This document shows, piece by piece, positions 43,574 to 53,457 of a stretch of DNA of 64,000 bases (position 1 is its first letter; the number at the start of each line of letters is the position of its first letter). The notes under the pieces were generated by a model. It made no database searches. It saw only the letters and a program-made list of their open reading frames with translations, and was not told where the DNA came from. The stretch is from NCBI RefSeq assembly GCF_002744735.1, contig NZ_KZ319340.1:901030-965029 (forward strand), read 5' to 3'. This DNA comes from Marinobacter guineae. Lineage in GTDB: Bacteria; Pseudomonadota; Gammaproteobacteria; Pseudomonadales; Oleiphilaceae. The translations under genes were made by a program, and so were the position numbers.

Positions 43574-44136
43574 CAGCGTCAAAACACTCTCCCCACAGTC
43601 TGCGGCACCACTTTCTGGTGGCCTCACCCTATCTTGCCGACCCGCGCTTTCATGGCGGTGTTGTCTATCTCTGTGAACATTCTGACGACGGGGCCCTGGG
43701 GCTGATGATCAATCACCCCCTGGATATCCATCTGGGCGAGATTCTGGAGCAGCTGGATCTGCCAGGTGGTGAGCTGGATCTGCCGGTTTTCAGTGGCGGC
43801 CCGGTGCAGCCGGAACGTGGCTTTGTCCTGCATCCTCCCGAGACCAGCTGGCAGAACACGGCAAAGGTGACCGAAGACGTTCTGCTGACCACATCCCGTG
43901 ATGTACTGGCAGGCATTGGCCGTGGGGAAGGCCCGGAAGAATACCTCGTGGCGCTCGGGTACTCAGGCTGGGGTGAGGGCCAGCTGGAGGATGAGCTGGG
44001 CAGTAACGCCTGGCTCACGTGTCCTGCTAACACGGATATCCTGTTTAGAACGCCCTGGAAAGATCGTTACAAGGCCGTACTTGAACTGATTGGTATTGAC
44101 CTGAACCAGCTGAGTGAGTCTGTTGGCCATGCCTGA
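43570..44136 (+). CDS. yqgE: YqgE/AlgH family protein
   Basis: A 188-residue UPF0301 protein with the typical start HHFLVASPYLADPRF and the family stretch GALGLMINHPLDIHLGEILE. Its biochemical role is not settled; in Pseudomonas AlgH affects alginate and virulence. It overlaps tonB by 4 bp and ruvX by 8 bp, so the genes are co-translated. Confidence 0.93.
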   Translation: MTASKHSPHSLRHHFLVASPYLADPRFHGGVVYLCEHSDDGALGLMINHPLDIHLGEILEQLDLPGGELDLPVFSGGPVQPERGFVLHPPETSWQNTAKVTEDVLLTTSRDVLAGIGRGEGPEEYLVALGYSGWGEGQLEDELGSNAWLTCPANTDILFRTPWKDRYKAVLELIGIDLNQLSESVGHA

Positions 44137-44572
44137 GGCCGGTAGCCGCCGGGTGATGGCGTTTGATTTCGGAACCCGCCGGATCGGAGTGGCCACCGGC
44201 CAGGAAATGCTGGGCACCGGCCAGCCCGTGGCGCTGATTGCTGCCCGGGACGGTATTCCGGACTGGCAGCAGATTGAAACGTTGCTGGAAGAGTGGCGCC
44301 CGGACTTGGTGGTGGTTGGCCTGCCGTTGAATATGGATGACACCGAAAACGACATGTGTGCCCGTGCGCGCAAGTTCGGAAAGCGCGTCCACGGCCGTTA
44401 CCACGTGCCGGTTGAAATGGTGGATGAGCGGCTGACCAGTTTTGAGGCCAAGGGCGATGTAATGGCAGCCGGTGGCAGTCGCGACTTTGGTCGCCATGGG
44501 GTGGATGACCGGGCGGCGGTTCTGATTCTGGAAACCTGGTTTGGCCTGCAGGGCAACCGTGCCGGTGAATGA
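44129..44572 (+). CDS. ruvX: Putative pre-16S rRNA nuclease (RuvX/YqgF)
   Basis: A 147-residue RNase H-fold protein. It has MAFDFGTRRIGVATG with the catalytic Asp, the central VVVGLPLNMDDTEND and the end pattern DDRAAVLIL. YqgF trims the 5' end of 16S rRNA. The start at 44129 gives an 8-bp overlap with yqgE; a GTG at 44114 is possible. Confidence 0.92.
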   Translation: MPEAGSRRVMAFDFGTRRIGVATGQEMLGTGQPVALIAARDGIPDWQQIETLLEEWRPDLVVVGLPLNMDDTENDMCARARKFGKRVHGRYHVPVEMVDERLTSFEAKGDVMAAGGSRDFGRHGVDDRAAVLILETWFGLQGNRAGE

Positions 44573-44614
44573 AAGAAAGGATAATCCCCCGCGTTTAATA
44601 ACAGTGAGGCAGTA

Positions 44615-45124
44615 ATGACCGCATTGCTTGATATGGACCAGTTGCTGGATCAGATGGAAACCGGATTGCGCCAGGTTCTTGAGCATCGGGGCGTTGAGTC
44701 CCCGGTGCTCATTGGTATCCGTACCGGTGGGGTCTGGCTGGCGGATGTGCTCAGCAAGCGTCTTGATATCGAAGAGCCGTTCGGAGAACTGGATATCTCC
44801 TTCTATCGGGATGACTTCAGCCGCATCGGGCTGAACCCCAGGGTCAAACCTTCCAGTCTGCCATTTGATACCGAAGGACGGGACATCATCCTGATTGACG
44901 ACGTCATTATGAGTGGCCGCACCATTCGGGCGGCGATGAATGAAATATTCGATTATGGCCGTCCAGCCAGTATCATATTGGCCACCCTGATTGACCTTGG
45001 AGCCCGGGAGCTGCCGATCCAGCCGGACGTGACCGGTCGAAAGCTGGCGTTGGATGCCCATCAGCGCGTCAAGCTCCGTGGCCCCGACCCGCTCCGTATC
45101 GAGCTTCAGGAAGCCGGACAGTAA
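44615..45124 (+). CDS. pyrR: Bifunctional pyr regulator / uracil phosphoribosyltransferase
   Basis: A 169-residue type I phosphoribosyltransferase fold. The PRPP loop is DIILIDDVIMSGRTIRAAM, and the PyrR pattern IGIRTGGVWLAD and YRDDFSRIG are visible. In Gram-positives PyrR attenuates the pyr operon; in Pseudomonas it also sits before pyrB. It is 28 bp ahead of pyrB on the same strand. Whether it binds RNA here is not shown. Confidence 0.93.
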   Translation: MTALLDMDQLLDQMETGLRQVLEHRGVESPVLIGIRTGGVWLADVLSKRLDIEEPFGELDISFYRDDFSRIGLNPRVKPSSLPFDTEGRDIILIDDVIMSGRTIRAAMNEIFDYGRPASIILATLIDLGARELPIQPDVTGRKLALDAHQRVKLRGPDPLRIELQEAGQ

Positions 45125-45151
45125 ACCTCCGAATCAGATAACAGGCGACCC

Positions 45152-46165
45152 ATGACCGCAAACGACGCTTCCCCGCACCATTTGCAGCTGACCCGGGATG
45201 GTCAGTTGCGGCACTTTCTCACCCTCGATGGCCTCGACCGCGCTTTGCTGACTGACATTCTGGACACCGCGGATTCCTTTATCGAGGTGGGTGAGCGCAG
45301 CATCAAGAAAGTACCGCTGCTGCGCGGCCGGACGGTGGTGAACCTGTTCTTCGAATCCAGCACCCGGACTCGCAGCACCTTTGAGTTGGCGGCCAAGCGT
45401 CTGTCCGCCGACGTGCTTAATCTTGATATCAGCACCTCGGCCACTTCGAAAGGCGAATCCCTGTCCGACACGCTTCTGAACCTGGAAGCCATGGCCAGCG
45501 ACATGTTCGTGGTCCGCCACTCGCAAAGCGGGGCGCCGCACTTCATCGCCGAAAGCGTCACCCCGGGCGTTGCCATAATTAACGCCGGTGACGGCCGCCA
45601 CGCCCATCCGACCCAGGCCATGCTCGACATGCTTACCATTCGCCAGCACAAGGGGCAATTTGAGGGGCTGAAAGTGGCCATTGTCGGTGATGTTCTGCAT
45701 TCCCGGGTGGCCCGCTCCCAGATTCGTGCCCTGAATGTGCTTGGGGCGGAGGAGGTCCGGGTGATTGCCCCGGGTACCCTGTTGCCCAACGACGTGGAAA
45801 GCCTGGGTTGTAAGGTCGAGTACGATATGACCCGAGGCATGAGCGACCTGGATGTGGTGATCATGTTGCGCCTGCAGAAAGAGCGGATGGAAGGGGCGCT
45901 GCTGCCGAGCGAGCGGGAGTTTTATCGGCTCTATGGCCTTAATCAGGAGAAGCTGGCTCTGGCTCATCCTGAGTGCATTGTCATGCACCCGGGCCCGATC
46001 AACCGGGGCGTTGAGATTGAATCTGCGGTGGCGGATGGCCCGCAGTCCGTGATTCTTAACCAGGTGACCAATGGCATCGCCATCCGGATGGCGGTCATGT
46101 CCATGGCCATGGGTGGCCAGGTGGCCGAGCGCCAGCACAAACTGAGTGAGAGGGGCCAGGCATGA
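45152..46165 (+). CDS. pyrB: Aspartate carbamoyltransferase catalytic subunit
   Basis: A 337-residue ATCase. The carbamoyl phosphate loop is [19 protein letters not shown], and the later [12 protein letters not shown] and [12 protein letters not shown] stretches are diagnostic. It makes carbamoyl aspartate in pyrimidine synthesis. The somewhat long N-terminus fits the Pseudomonas class A enzyme that forms a dodecamer with a dihydroorotase-like partner. Its stop overlaps the next gene by 4 bp, in line with that pairing. Confidence 0.96.
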   Translation: MTANDASPHHLQLTRDGQLRHFLTLDGLDRALLTDILDTADSFIEVGERSIKKVPLLRGRTVVNLFFESSTRTRSTFELAAKRLSADVLNLDISTSATSKGESLSDTLLNLEAMASDMFVVRHSQSGAPHFIAESVTPGVAIINAGDGRHAHPTQAMLDMLTIRQHKGQFEGLKVAIVGDVLHSRVARSQIRALNVLGAEEVRVIAPGTLLPNDVESLGCKVEYDMTRGMSDLDVVIMLRLQKERMEGALLPSEREFYRLYGLNQEKLALAHPECIVMHPGPINRGVEIESAVADGPQSVILNQVTNGIAIRMAVMSMAMGGQVAERQHKLSERGQA

Positions 46166-47469
46166 GCAGTGCTGAAACATCTACCGGCAACAGCCTGAAA
46201 ATCACCGGTGGACGTCTGTACGACGGCGAAGGCAGTGAGTCTGAAAACATCGCCTTACTGATCCGGGATGGCCGCATCGCCGCTATGGGTGAGGCGGCCA
46301 GCAGGACGCGGGCGGACGAAACCATTAGTGCTGATAACTGTGTGATTGCCCCGGGTTTTATCGATCTGTGCTGCAACCTGCGGGAACCGGGCAACGGCCA
46401 GAAGGGCAACATCGCCTCGGAAACCCGGGCTGCCGCCCATGGCGGCTTCACCACCGTCTGTGCATCTCCGGAAACCTCGCCGGTGAACGATTCCAGTGCG
46501 GTTACCCACCTGATCCGTGACGGTGCCGCCAGCCGTTCGCCTATCCGGGTGCTGCCCGTCGGTGCGATTACCCGGGGTCTTGAAGGCGACCTGCTCAGCG
46601 ACATGGCCGGACTGACTGCTGCCGGCTGCGTGGCGGTTGGTAACGGCTCCCGGGGTGTGCGTAACGCCCGGATATTGCGCCGGTGCATGGCGTACGCCCA
46701 GACCTTTGGTTTGACTGTGATGTTCAGTCCCGAAAACCAGGCCCTGGCGGCGGACGGCTATGCCCACGACGGGTTGGTAACCTCTCGTCTGGGCCTGCTT
46801 GGGATTCCGGAAGTGGCGGAAACGGCGGCGGTGATGGAAATGCTGTTACTGGCAGAGGAAACCGGCGTGCGGTTGCATCTGAGCCAGCTGTCTTGCGCCC
46901 GCAGTGTGGAAATGCTGGCGGACGCCCGCCGTCGCGGCATTGCCGTGACCGCCGACGTGGCCATGCACCAGCTGGCGTTCACCGAAGACGCTCTGGCCGG
47001 ATTCGACAGCCGGTTCCACGTGCGGCCCCCGCTGCGGAGCGAGAGCGACCGCAAGGCCCTGATCGCCGGTGTTCGGGAGGGTGTCATTGACGCCATCGTG
47101 AGTCAGCATCAGCCCCATGACACTGCGGCCAAGCAGGCGCCCATGGCGGCCACCGAGTCCGGGCTATCCAGCATCGAGAGTGTGTTGTCACTGGGACTGG
47201 AACTGGTCGAAATGAACGAGCTGGCTTTGTCTGATCTGATTCGGGCGCTGACCACGGGCCCGGCATCGGTGCTTGGACGAACGGCCCGCCTCGCGGAGGG
47301 CGAGCCCGCCGATCTTTGCCTGTTTGATCCCGAAGCATTCTGGGCGCCGGGGGCGCAGACCCTCGTCTCGGCTGGCCGTCACGCACCGGTGACCGATCGG
47401 GAATTGCCGGGCGTTGTCCGGCTTACCCTTGCCGAGGGCAGAAAAGCCTGGCAACAGCCGGCCGGCTGA
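46162..47469 (+). CDS. pyrX: Non-catalytic dihydroorotase-like ATCase partner
   Basis: A 435-residue amidohydrolase-fold protein of the dihydroorotase family. Active enzymes have HxH before the LREPG motif; here it is [12 protein letters not shown], with both His lost. Later ligands are altered as well: LHLSQLSC (His replaced by Gln) and VSQHQPHD (metal Asp replaced by Gln). It is therefore probably the inactive PyrC' (PyrX) subunit that holds the PyrB dodecamer together in Pseudomonas. An active pyrC is expected elsewhere. Confidence 0.9.
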   Translation: MSSAETSTGNSLKITGGRLYDGEGSESENIALLIRDGRIAAMGEAASRTRADETISADNCVIAPGFIDLCCNLREPGNGQKGNIASETRAAAHGGFTTVCASPETSPVNDSSAVTHLIRDGAASRSPIRVLPVGAITRGLEGDLLSDMAGLTAAGCVAVGNGSRGVRNARILRRCMAYAQTFGLTVMFSPENQALAADGYAHDGLVTSRLGLLGIPEVAETAAVMEMLLLAEETGVRLHLSQLSCARSVEMLADARRRGIAVTADVAMHQLAFTEDALAGFDSRFHVRPPLRSESDRKALIAGVREGVIDAIVSQHQPHDTAAKQAPMAATESGLSSIESVLSLGLELVEMNELALSDLIRALTTGPASVLGRTARLAEGEPADLCLFDPEAFWAPGAQTLVSAGRHAPVTDRELPGVVRLTLAEGRKAWQQPAG

Positions 47470-47682
47470 TCTGCCCGCGCCGGCGTAAAGTGCGGCAGAG
47501 GTTGCGGTACCTCTGTCGACACCATCACAGAATCTCCCCCTTTTGCTGAAAAACCCTTGATGGCAGGCACCCGTGCCAACGTATTCTTGTAGCCGTCGGC
47601 CTATGGTCGACCAAGGAAAGTGTGGCCTGGCCGGTACACAGGAACATACCGGTGCCCGACAATAACAATCAGGAGTCATCCC

Positions 47683-48720
47683 GTGAAATCAGCAAATCTT
47701 CCCCAGCGGATAGCCGTGGCGGCTGCCCTCTGTGCCAGTCTGGTGTTGCCGTCCCTGGGTCACGCTCAGGCTCAGAACGAGATCCTTGAGCGCAGTTTCT
47801 GCGTGTTCGACCCGGTCGGCGCCAACGGCCCGTTGTTCGCCATCACCAAAACCTTCCAGCCGGTTGCCTTGAAGAATGGCATCAAGCTGGATCTTCGCGC
47901 CTACACCGATGAGAAAGTTGCCGCCGAGGACTTCAAGGCAGGGCAATGCGATGCTGTCCTGTTGACTGGCACCCGGGCCCGGGAGTTCAACAAGTTCACC
48001 GGCAGCCTGGAGGCCATGGGGGCCGTGCCCGGTGAAGAGGAAATGCGGCTGCTATACAACACCCTGAGCCAGCCCAAGGCACGGCCATTTCTGATTGACG
48101 GCCCCTACGAAGTTGCCGGTGTATTCCCGGGCGGTGCCATATACCTGCACACTCGTGACCGCAGTATTGATTCGGTCGAGAAACTCCAGGGCAAGCGAAT
48201 TGCGACGCTGGACTATGATGAGGCGTCAGTCCGTATGGTTCGACACGTTGGCGCGTCGGTGGTGGGGTCCAACTCGGCCAACTTTGCCGGCAAGTTCAAT
48301 AACGGCAGCGTCGATCTCGCTTACGCACCCGCGGTCGCCTTCACCCCGCTCGAGCTCTACAAGGGTGTGCAGCCAAACGGCGCGGTGGTGAAGTACGCTT
48401 TGGGTTACATGAATTTCCAGGTGATCATCCACCGCGACCGTTTCCCTGATTCTGCTGGGCAGATGGTGCGGGACCAGGCGATCAAACGCATTGATGAGGC
48501 CTACGACATCATTGCCCAAGCGGAGGCCGAGATACCTAAGGACGTCTGGATGACCCTGCCACAGGAAGACACTGCGGAGTACGACAAGATGCTGCGGAAG
48601 GTTCGGTTGTCGCTGCTGGAGGATGGGGTCTACGACGAGCGGGCCATCAAGCTCATGAAAGCGATCCGCTGCCGGGTTGATGCCACCCGTTCCGAGTGTG
48701 CGTCCGTCGCCGGAACCTGA
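47683..48720 (+). CDS. Putative TRAP-like periplasmic solute-binding protein
   Basis: A 345-residue exported protein with a signal peptide ending near residue 29 (SLGHAQAQN). It starts at a GTG with AGGAGT ten bases upstream. The body has a periplasmic-binding fold feel: RSFCVFDPVGANGPLF, then GGAIYLHTRDRSIDSVEKLQ and GKRIATLDYDEASVRM. This looks like a divergent DctP-type protein, and a TatT-like lipoprotein and a TRAP large permease follow within 2 kb. The substrate is unknown. A terminator separates it from the minus-strand HU gene. Confidence 0.7.
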   Translation: MKSANLPQRIAVAAALCASLVLPSLGHAQAQNEILERSFCVFDPVGANGPLFAITKTFQPVALKNGIKLDLRAYTDEKVAAEDFKAGQCDAVLLTGTRAREFNKFTGSLEAMGAVPGEEEMRLLYNTLSQPKARPFLIDGPYEVAGVFPGGAIYLHTRDRSIDSVEKLQGKRIATLDYDEASVRMVRHVGASVVGSNSANFAGKFNNGSVDLAYAPAVAFTPLELYKGVQPNGAVVKYALGYMNFQVIIHRDRFPDSAGQMVRDQAIKRIDEAYDIIAQAEAEIPKDVWMTLPQEDTAEYDKMLRKVRLSLLEDGVYDERAIKLMKAIRCRVDATRSECASVAGT

Positions 48721-48737
48721 GGCTGACGCTGTCGAAA

Positions 48738-48763
48738 AACAGGCCCGCAGAGGCGGGCCTGTT
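48738..48763. terminator. Bidirectional intrinsic-type hairpin
   Basis: An 11-bp stem AACAGGCCCGC / GCGGGCCTGTT with an AGAG loop lies between the solute-binding protein stop (48720) and the convergent HU stop (48769). A run of A precedes it on the plus strand, which gives U residues on the minus transcript. It should end transcription from both sides. Confidence 0.75.
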
Positions 48764-48768
48764 GCTGC

Positions 48769-49041
48769 CTAGCGAATCTCGTCCTTCAGTGCCTTTCCGG
48801 CTTTGAAGCCCACGGTCTTGCTGGCAGGGATGCGAAGGGTCTCGCCGGTTTGCGGGTTTCGCCCGTCCCGCGCCTCGCGGCTGCGGATATTGAACGTGCC
48901 AAAGCCGATCAGGGTGGTATCTTCGCCCCGGGAAGCTGCGGCTGAGACCTGGTCGGTAAAGGCGGTGATCACTTCGCTGGCCTTTTCACGGGTCAGGCCG
49001 GTTCGGTCGGCAATGGCCGCGGCGAGTTCAGGTTTGCGCAT
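48769..49041 (-). CDS. HU-family nucleoid DNA-binding protein
   Basis: A 90-residue HU/IHF protein: MRKPELAAAIADRTGLTREK at the start, and the beta arm region GRNPQTGETLRIPASKTVGF with the conserved Pro at the arm tip. It bends DNA as a dimer. The start at 49041 is the usual HU N-terminus; an upstream ATG adds 18 residues. It sits on the minus strand inside an otherwise plus-strand TRAP-like locus. Confidence 0.92.
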   Translation of the reverse strand: MRKPELAAAIADRTGLTREKASEVITAFTDQVSAAASRGEDTTLIGFGTFNIRSREARDGRNPQTGETLRIPASKTVGFKAGKALKDEIR

Positions 49042-49332
49042 CGGATACTCCTTTTTTGTAGTTCTGCTTTTTATTCTGGTCCTGGCCGGAATCACAACGA
49101 CTCACGGTTGCTCCAATCTATAGTGGTTCCCGGCCTATTGTGCAAACGATCAGGCGTTGGAGGTGTGTGTAATTTGACGTCATTTGCGGCATCTGTCGCA
49201 TAAAAACAGGATCTTGTACGCCATAATGCCTGCCTGGTTACAGTCTGTAACAAACTCCTTCGCGGCCGGAGTCCGGCCCATGTGATTGGCATAAGTGTGC
49301 ATCAGAACAAAAACGCAAAAGGTGAAGAAGGT

Positions 49333-50397
49333 ATGACCCATTTCCGGAATCCCTCCCGCAAGGCGCTTTTTACGGCGCGCCGTTTCCGTAACCTGGTGGC
49401 AGCCTGCACAGCCAGTGCGGTCCTGAGCGGCTGCGGTGTGGTCAATCATATGATCTACAAGACCACCGGCGATGTCATGCAGGGCTTCTCTCGAGATCAC
49501 ACGGTTCCCTTCCTCATGGGAAGCGATGATCTGGCCATGGGCTGCGCCATGAGCGAGGCCACAGCACCGTTGCTGATGTCTTTCGGCCGGGTGACGAGTG
49601 AGCCGGACCAGCTTGCCGTCATGCTCTACCTGTCTGCCGGTGGCTGCGCCGATGAACAGGCGCGGGAACATGAGCTGGCGGCTCTCGCCGCCATGCATGC
49701 CATGAACGGGAATGCCGCGGAAGACGCAATGATCCGCCAGAAGCGGGCCCATACTATGGCAGCCGAGCGCTATTTCAAGGGCTGGCAGCACCACAATGCC
49801 CACTACGGGGAACCCGGCAATGGCGAATGCCCCGATTTTGACGACGACATGGACGAGTTCATCTACATGGCCGGCCTGCTCTCCGGTCTGCAGGCCCTGA
49901 ACGGCCAGATTCAGTCCACCTCATCCATTGGCGTTCCGGCGAACATCGGTTCGATCGTGGCCCGGGCCACCAGTTGCCTGGAAAACGACAAATGGTGGGG
50001 CGCGCCCATGGCATTGCGGGCAACCGTATGGGCCATGATCCCCGGTGCCCAACCGGCGGGTGAGGATGCCTTCGAGCGACTGGAAATTGCGGATGCCCAG
50101 GGGGAGGCCGCGGGCGTCCGGCTGCCTCACGTGTTTCATGCCATCGCTGCTCTGAACAAGGGTGATGAGGCCATGGTCCGGAAGGTCATCCGGGATCATG
50201 CTGAATCCCTGGAGAGCACGCCCGCCAATGAGGACTGGCGGTTTGTGGACGCCATGGCAACCGACATGATCGTGGCAGTTTCCGATCGACTCTGGGTTGA
50301 AAATACCGGCCATCGTACGCCGCTTGGACAGCTTGGCACCTTCTGGGATGACCAGCAGGAAGAGGTTGAAACCATGGATCTGGATGATCTGCTGTAA
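49333..50397 (+). CDS. TatT-like lipoprotein of a TRAP-type transporter
   Basis: A 354-residue lipoprotein: signal peptide with lipobox VLSGCG near residue 30. The mature protein is mostly helical, with repeated short helices that could form TPR-like pairs, and starts VVNHMIYKTTGDVMQGF. This fits the TRAP-associated T-component (TatT) type known from Treponema, where T, P and permease genes are adjacent. GAAGAAGG precedes the ATG. It lies 26 bp ahead of the large permease gene. The family call comes from pattern and context, not a search. Confidence 0.6.
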   Translation: MTHFRNPSRKALFTARRFRNLVAACTASAVLSGCGVVNHMIYKTTGDVMQGFSRDHTVPFLMGSDDLAMGCAMSEATAPLLMSFGRVTSEPDQLAVMLYLSAGGCADEQAREHELAALAAMHAMNGNAAEDAMIRQKRAHTMAAERYFKGWQHHNAHYGEPGNGECPDFDDDMDEFIYMAGLLSGLQALNGQIQSTSSIGVPANIGSIVARATSCLENDKWWGAPMALRATVWAMIPGAQPAGEDAFERLEIADAQGEAAGVRLPHVFHAIAALNKGDEAMVRKVIRDHAESLESTPANEDWRFVDAMATDMIVAVSDRLWVENTGHRTPLGQLGTFWDDQQEEVETMDLDDLL

Positions 50398-50423
50398 CCA
50401 TTCCCTACCCAGAGTAATCAGTT

Positions 50424-52487
50424 ATGTCGAAGGGCGGTTTTCATCGTAGCGGGTTGGAGTGGTTTTCGTCACTGCCCGCGTGCCTGCTGTTGCTGGCAGT
50501 GGTCATCTTCTCCACCAGCAGTGATATTCATAACCAGATGTTGCGAGGCGGCGAGCAACTCTGGAGTGGCTATTACAAGTTGCGCATGGATCCGGTTCAG
50601 CCAACGTGTGATCCCGACCGGGACATTGAGGCGGCAGTGGCTGCCGAACTGGCTGCTGAAGCCCCTGCAGACGACCCGATGGCCGCCTTGCTGGGCGCTG
50701 AGGAAAAGGACCCGGCAGATATCCGCCTGGCCATCGAGCGTTCAGTCGCAGACTGCCGGCAGGCGCACCGAAGCTTCAAGAATCTTCAGGACACGCTGAC
50801 GCCGGGTGTCAAAGCCTACCGGGCCGTGGAACTGTTCATTGCCGATCTGATCGCCTTTGGCCTGGAATCCCAGCGTTTCATCCTCGTTATTCTGGTCATG
50901 TTGTGCGCAGTGACTGCCACCCTCACCCGCCACCACATCGCCATGCGGGCGATGGAAACCCGGCTGGACTACACGGTATCCCATACCCTGCAAACCATTG
51001 CCAACGCCATGCTGCTAGGGTCCAGTGCCATCTTCCGGCAATCCAGTCTGGGGTCCGATACCGCGGTCTCATCGGAAGAGCTACTTCTGCACAATTTCTG
51101 GATTATCGGTTTTGCCTGTCTGACCCTGGCCAGCCTGTACCGGCTGTTCCGGGTTCCGAATGACCTGCAGGAAGGTGGCAGTCTGAACAAGGCCTTCCTG
51201 GCGGTGCCGCTCTACACCGTTATGTGCCTGATTTCCGGCACCTATTTCGCCCTGATTGGACACGCCTCGGGGATTGGCATTTATCTCGGCAAGATGATGG
51301 AACTGTCCGATATGTTCCTGAATGTCGGTCTTTACGTGTGGGTGGGCATGATGCTCAAGCAGACACGCCTTGCCACCCTGGTGTTCAATGTTTTCCGGCC
51401 CTGGCGCATGCCGCCGGAGATGCTGGCGGTCGTGGCCGTTCTGGTTGCGGCGGTGCCGACCGCCTACACCGGTGCTTCCGGCATCTTCGTAATTGCAGCC
51501 GGGGCGGTGATTTACAGTGAGCTGAGAGCCGCCGGTGCCCGCCGCCATCTGGCACTGGCCGCGACGGCCATGTCCGGTTCCCTGGGGGTCGTCTTACGAC
51601 CCTGTCTGCTCGTGGTTGTGATTGCCTATCTGAATCGGGAAGTGACCACTGACGAGCTGTTCGGCTGGGGCATCTGGATGTTTATGCTGACAGCCACCAT
51701 GTTTGCGGCGGTGGCCCTGACCGTAAATCGCCAAAGCCAATTCAACCTGGCGCCTGCCGCCGAAGCCTTCCCGGCCATGACTCAGGCGCTTCGGCCGCTG
51801 ATTCCCTATGTGCTGGTGATCGCCGGTGTGGTGCTGTTCTACCGTTTTGCCCTGGATGTGAGCATGGACGAGTTCTCAGCACCGAGACTGTTGCCGGTGA
51901 TTATGCTGGCAATCCTGGTGTATGAGTATGTCAGTCTGAAAAATGGCGGGGGCAGGGCGTCCGGAGAAATCAACCATCAGGGGCTGGAGCGGAGCCTGCG
52001 CGGCGCCACCAATGACACAACGGCCGAGATCGGCGCTCTGCTGCTGTTACTGGGGTTGTCCGTCAGCATTGGCGGGGTCATTGAACGGTCCCACATCATG
52101 GCGACATTCCCGCAGTCCTTCGACAATGCCTGGTCGGCGATGCTGCTGATGGTGGTGATTCTGGTGATACTGGGCATGATCATGGACGCCTTCGGTGCGG
52201 TGATCCTGGTGACTGCCACGGTTGCGACCATTGCCTACTCCAGTGGCATTCACCCCATTCATTTCTGGATGGTGACCCTGGTGGCGTTCGAACTGGGTTA
52301 CCTGAGCCCGCCGGTGGCACTGAATCACCTGCTGACCAGGCAGGTGGTCGGCGAGGCCGAAGTTCTGGCGGCCCAGCAGCAAACCGGAACCTTCTATCAA
52401 CGTCACGAGCGTATCATCATGCCGCTGATTGCCATGGGTATCTCATTGTTGCTGGTGGCGTTTGTACCGTTGCTGTTTTATACCTGA
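50424..52487 (+). CDS. TRAP transporter large permease (DctM-like, with N-terminal extension)
   Basis: A 687-residue polytopic protein. The C-terminal two-thirds resemble DctM, including GMIMDAFGAVILVTATVATI and ELGYLSPPVALNHLL, the usual end of TRAP large subunits. The first about 210 residues have a TM helix, a charged soluble stretch with two Cys (about 45-125) and more helices; this may stand in for the small DctQ subunit. It probably imports an organic acid or similar solute with Na+, fed by the binding protein upstream. Confidence 0.75.
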   Translation: MSKGGFHRSGLEWFSSLPACLLLLAVVIFSTSSDIHNQMLRGGEQLWSGYYKLRMDPVQPTCDPDRDIEAAVAAELAAEAPADDPMAALLGAEEKDPADIRLAIERSVADCRQAHRSFKNLQDTLTPGVKAYRAVELFIADLIAFGLESQRFILVILVMLCAVTATLTRHHIAMRAMETRLDYTVSHTLQTIANAMLLGSSAIFRQSSLGSDTAVSSEELLLHNFWIIGFACLTLASLYRLFRVPNDLQEGGSLNKAFLAVPLYTVMCLISGTYFALIGHASGIGIYLGKMMELSDMFLNVGLYVWVGMMLKQTRLATLVFNVFRPWRMPPEMLAVVAVLVAAVPTAYTGASGIFVIAAGAVIYSELRAAGARRHLALAATAMSGSLGVVLRPCLLVVVIAYLNREVTTDELFGWGIWMFMLTATMFAAVALTVNRQSQFNLAPAAEAFPAMTQALRPLIPYVLVIAGVVLFYRFALDVSMDEFSAPRLLPVIMLAILVYEYVSLKNGGGRASGEINHQGLERSLRGATNDTTAEIGALLLLLGLSVSIGGVIERSHIMATFPQSFDNAWSAMLLMVVILVILGMIMDAFGAVILVTATVATIAYSSGIHPIHFWMVTLVAFELGYLSPPVALNHLLTRQVVGEAEVLAAQQQTGTFYQRHERIIMPLIAMGISLLLVAFVPLLFYT

Positions 52488-52497
52488 GCCGGAGTGA

Positions 52498-53457
52498 TCA
52501 GACCGGCTCGGGTGTTCGCCGTTCACCGCGAAGAAGCGTTACGTCGGCTCTGGGCGGTGCGCCGAACAGGCGGCTGTATTCGCGGCTGAAGTGGGAGGGG
52601 CTTTCATAACCCACCCGATAACTGGCTGTGGCGGCCTCAAGGCCTTCGGTCAGCATCAGGCGCCTGGCTTCATGCAGGCGAAGTTTCTTCTGGAATTGCA
52701 GTGGCGACATTCGGGTCACCTGTTTGAAGCTGTGATACAGGGTGGATTCGCTCATGTTGGCCGCTTCCGCCAGTTCGCGGATGCGCAGGGGTTCCGCGTA
52801 GTGATCCTTCAATGCCGAGATCACCGTTGAAATCCGGTGCGACTGGGACTCGGCAGCGGCAAATTTGCGCATCCGGGACCCCATCTCACCGATCAGCGTC
52901 CGGTAGATGATTTCCCGGCGGGCCAGGGGGGCGAGTATGGGAATGTCCGTTGGTGAATTCAGCAGGCTCAGCAGCCGGTAAAGCGCACTCTGCATAAGCT
53001 CATCCATGGATGACACACACAGACCACATTCCAGTTCCGGGCAATGCCCAAGCGGGTCGAGTGGCGGCGCCTTGTCACCCAGTTCCAATACCAGATCTGC
53101 CACCTCCTGCGGGTCCACCTTGAGCATTGCCGCCAGGTAGGGCCGCTCCTCGGAAGCGTCGATTATTCGCCCCAGTACCGGCAGATGGACGGAACTTGCC
53201 AGATAGGAAAGTGGCTGGTACGTGATTTCGCGGTCACCCAGCTGGATGGTCTTGGTGCCTTGGATCACAAAGCACAGGGATGGCTCGTAAACACTTGAAC
53301 CACAGCTGGATGGCTGATCGCAACGAATAAGCTCTACACCATCAATGGCGGAACCCTGAATTCCCAGTTGTGTCGTCGATTGACGCACTACCCGGGCGAG
53401 CTGCTGCTGTAGATTGAGGTCGAGATTTCCGGAAATCTCGGGAATGGTGGCAGTCAT
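52498..53457 (-). CDS. AraC family transcriptional regulator
   Basis: A 319-residue regulator with an AraC_N cupin-type domain (about residues 30-190; YEPSLCFVIQGTKTIQLGDR) and a C-terminal double helix-turn-helix (LAEAANMSESTLYHSFKQVT, then ASYRVGYESPSHFSREYSRL). The start at 53457 has AGGGAG upstream; 53517 is an alternative. It is divergent from the RND efflux operon and converges with the TRAP permease, so control of the efflux genes is the simplest guess. Confidence 0.88.
   Translation of the reverse strand: MTATIPEISGNLDLNLQQQLARVVRQSTTQLGIQGSAIDGVELIRCDQPSSCGSSVYEPSLCFVIQGTKTIQLGDREITYQPLSYLASSVHLPVLGRIIDASEERPYLAAMLKVDPQEVADLVLELGDKAPPLDPLGHCPELECGLCVSSMDELMQSALYRLLSLLNSPTDIPILAPLARREIIYRTLIGEMGSRMRKFAAAESQSHRISTVISALKDHYAEPLRIRELAEAANMSESTLYHSFKQVTRMSPLQFQKKLRLHEARRLMLTEGLEAATASYRVGYESPSHFSREYSRLFGAPPRADVTLLRGERRTPEPV

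Noticed and set aside
47496..47515. Short hairpin after pyrX as a terminator
   Set aside because: Only a 7-bp stem (CAGAGGT/ACCTCTG) and no T run; too weak to list.
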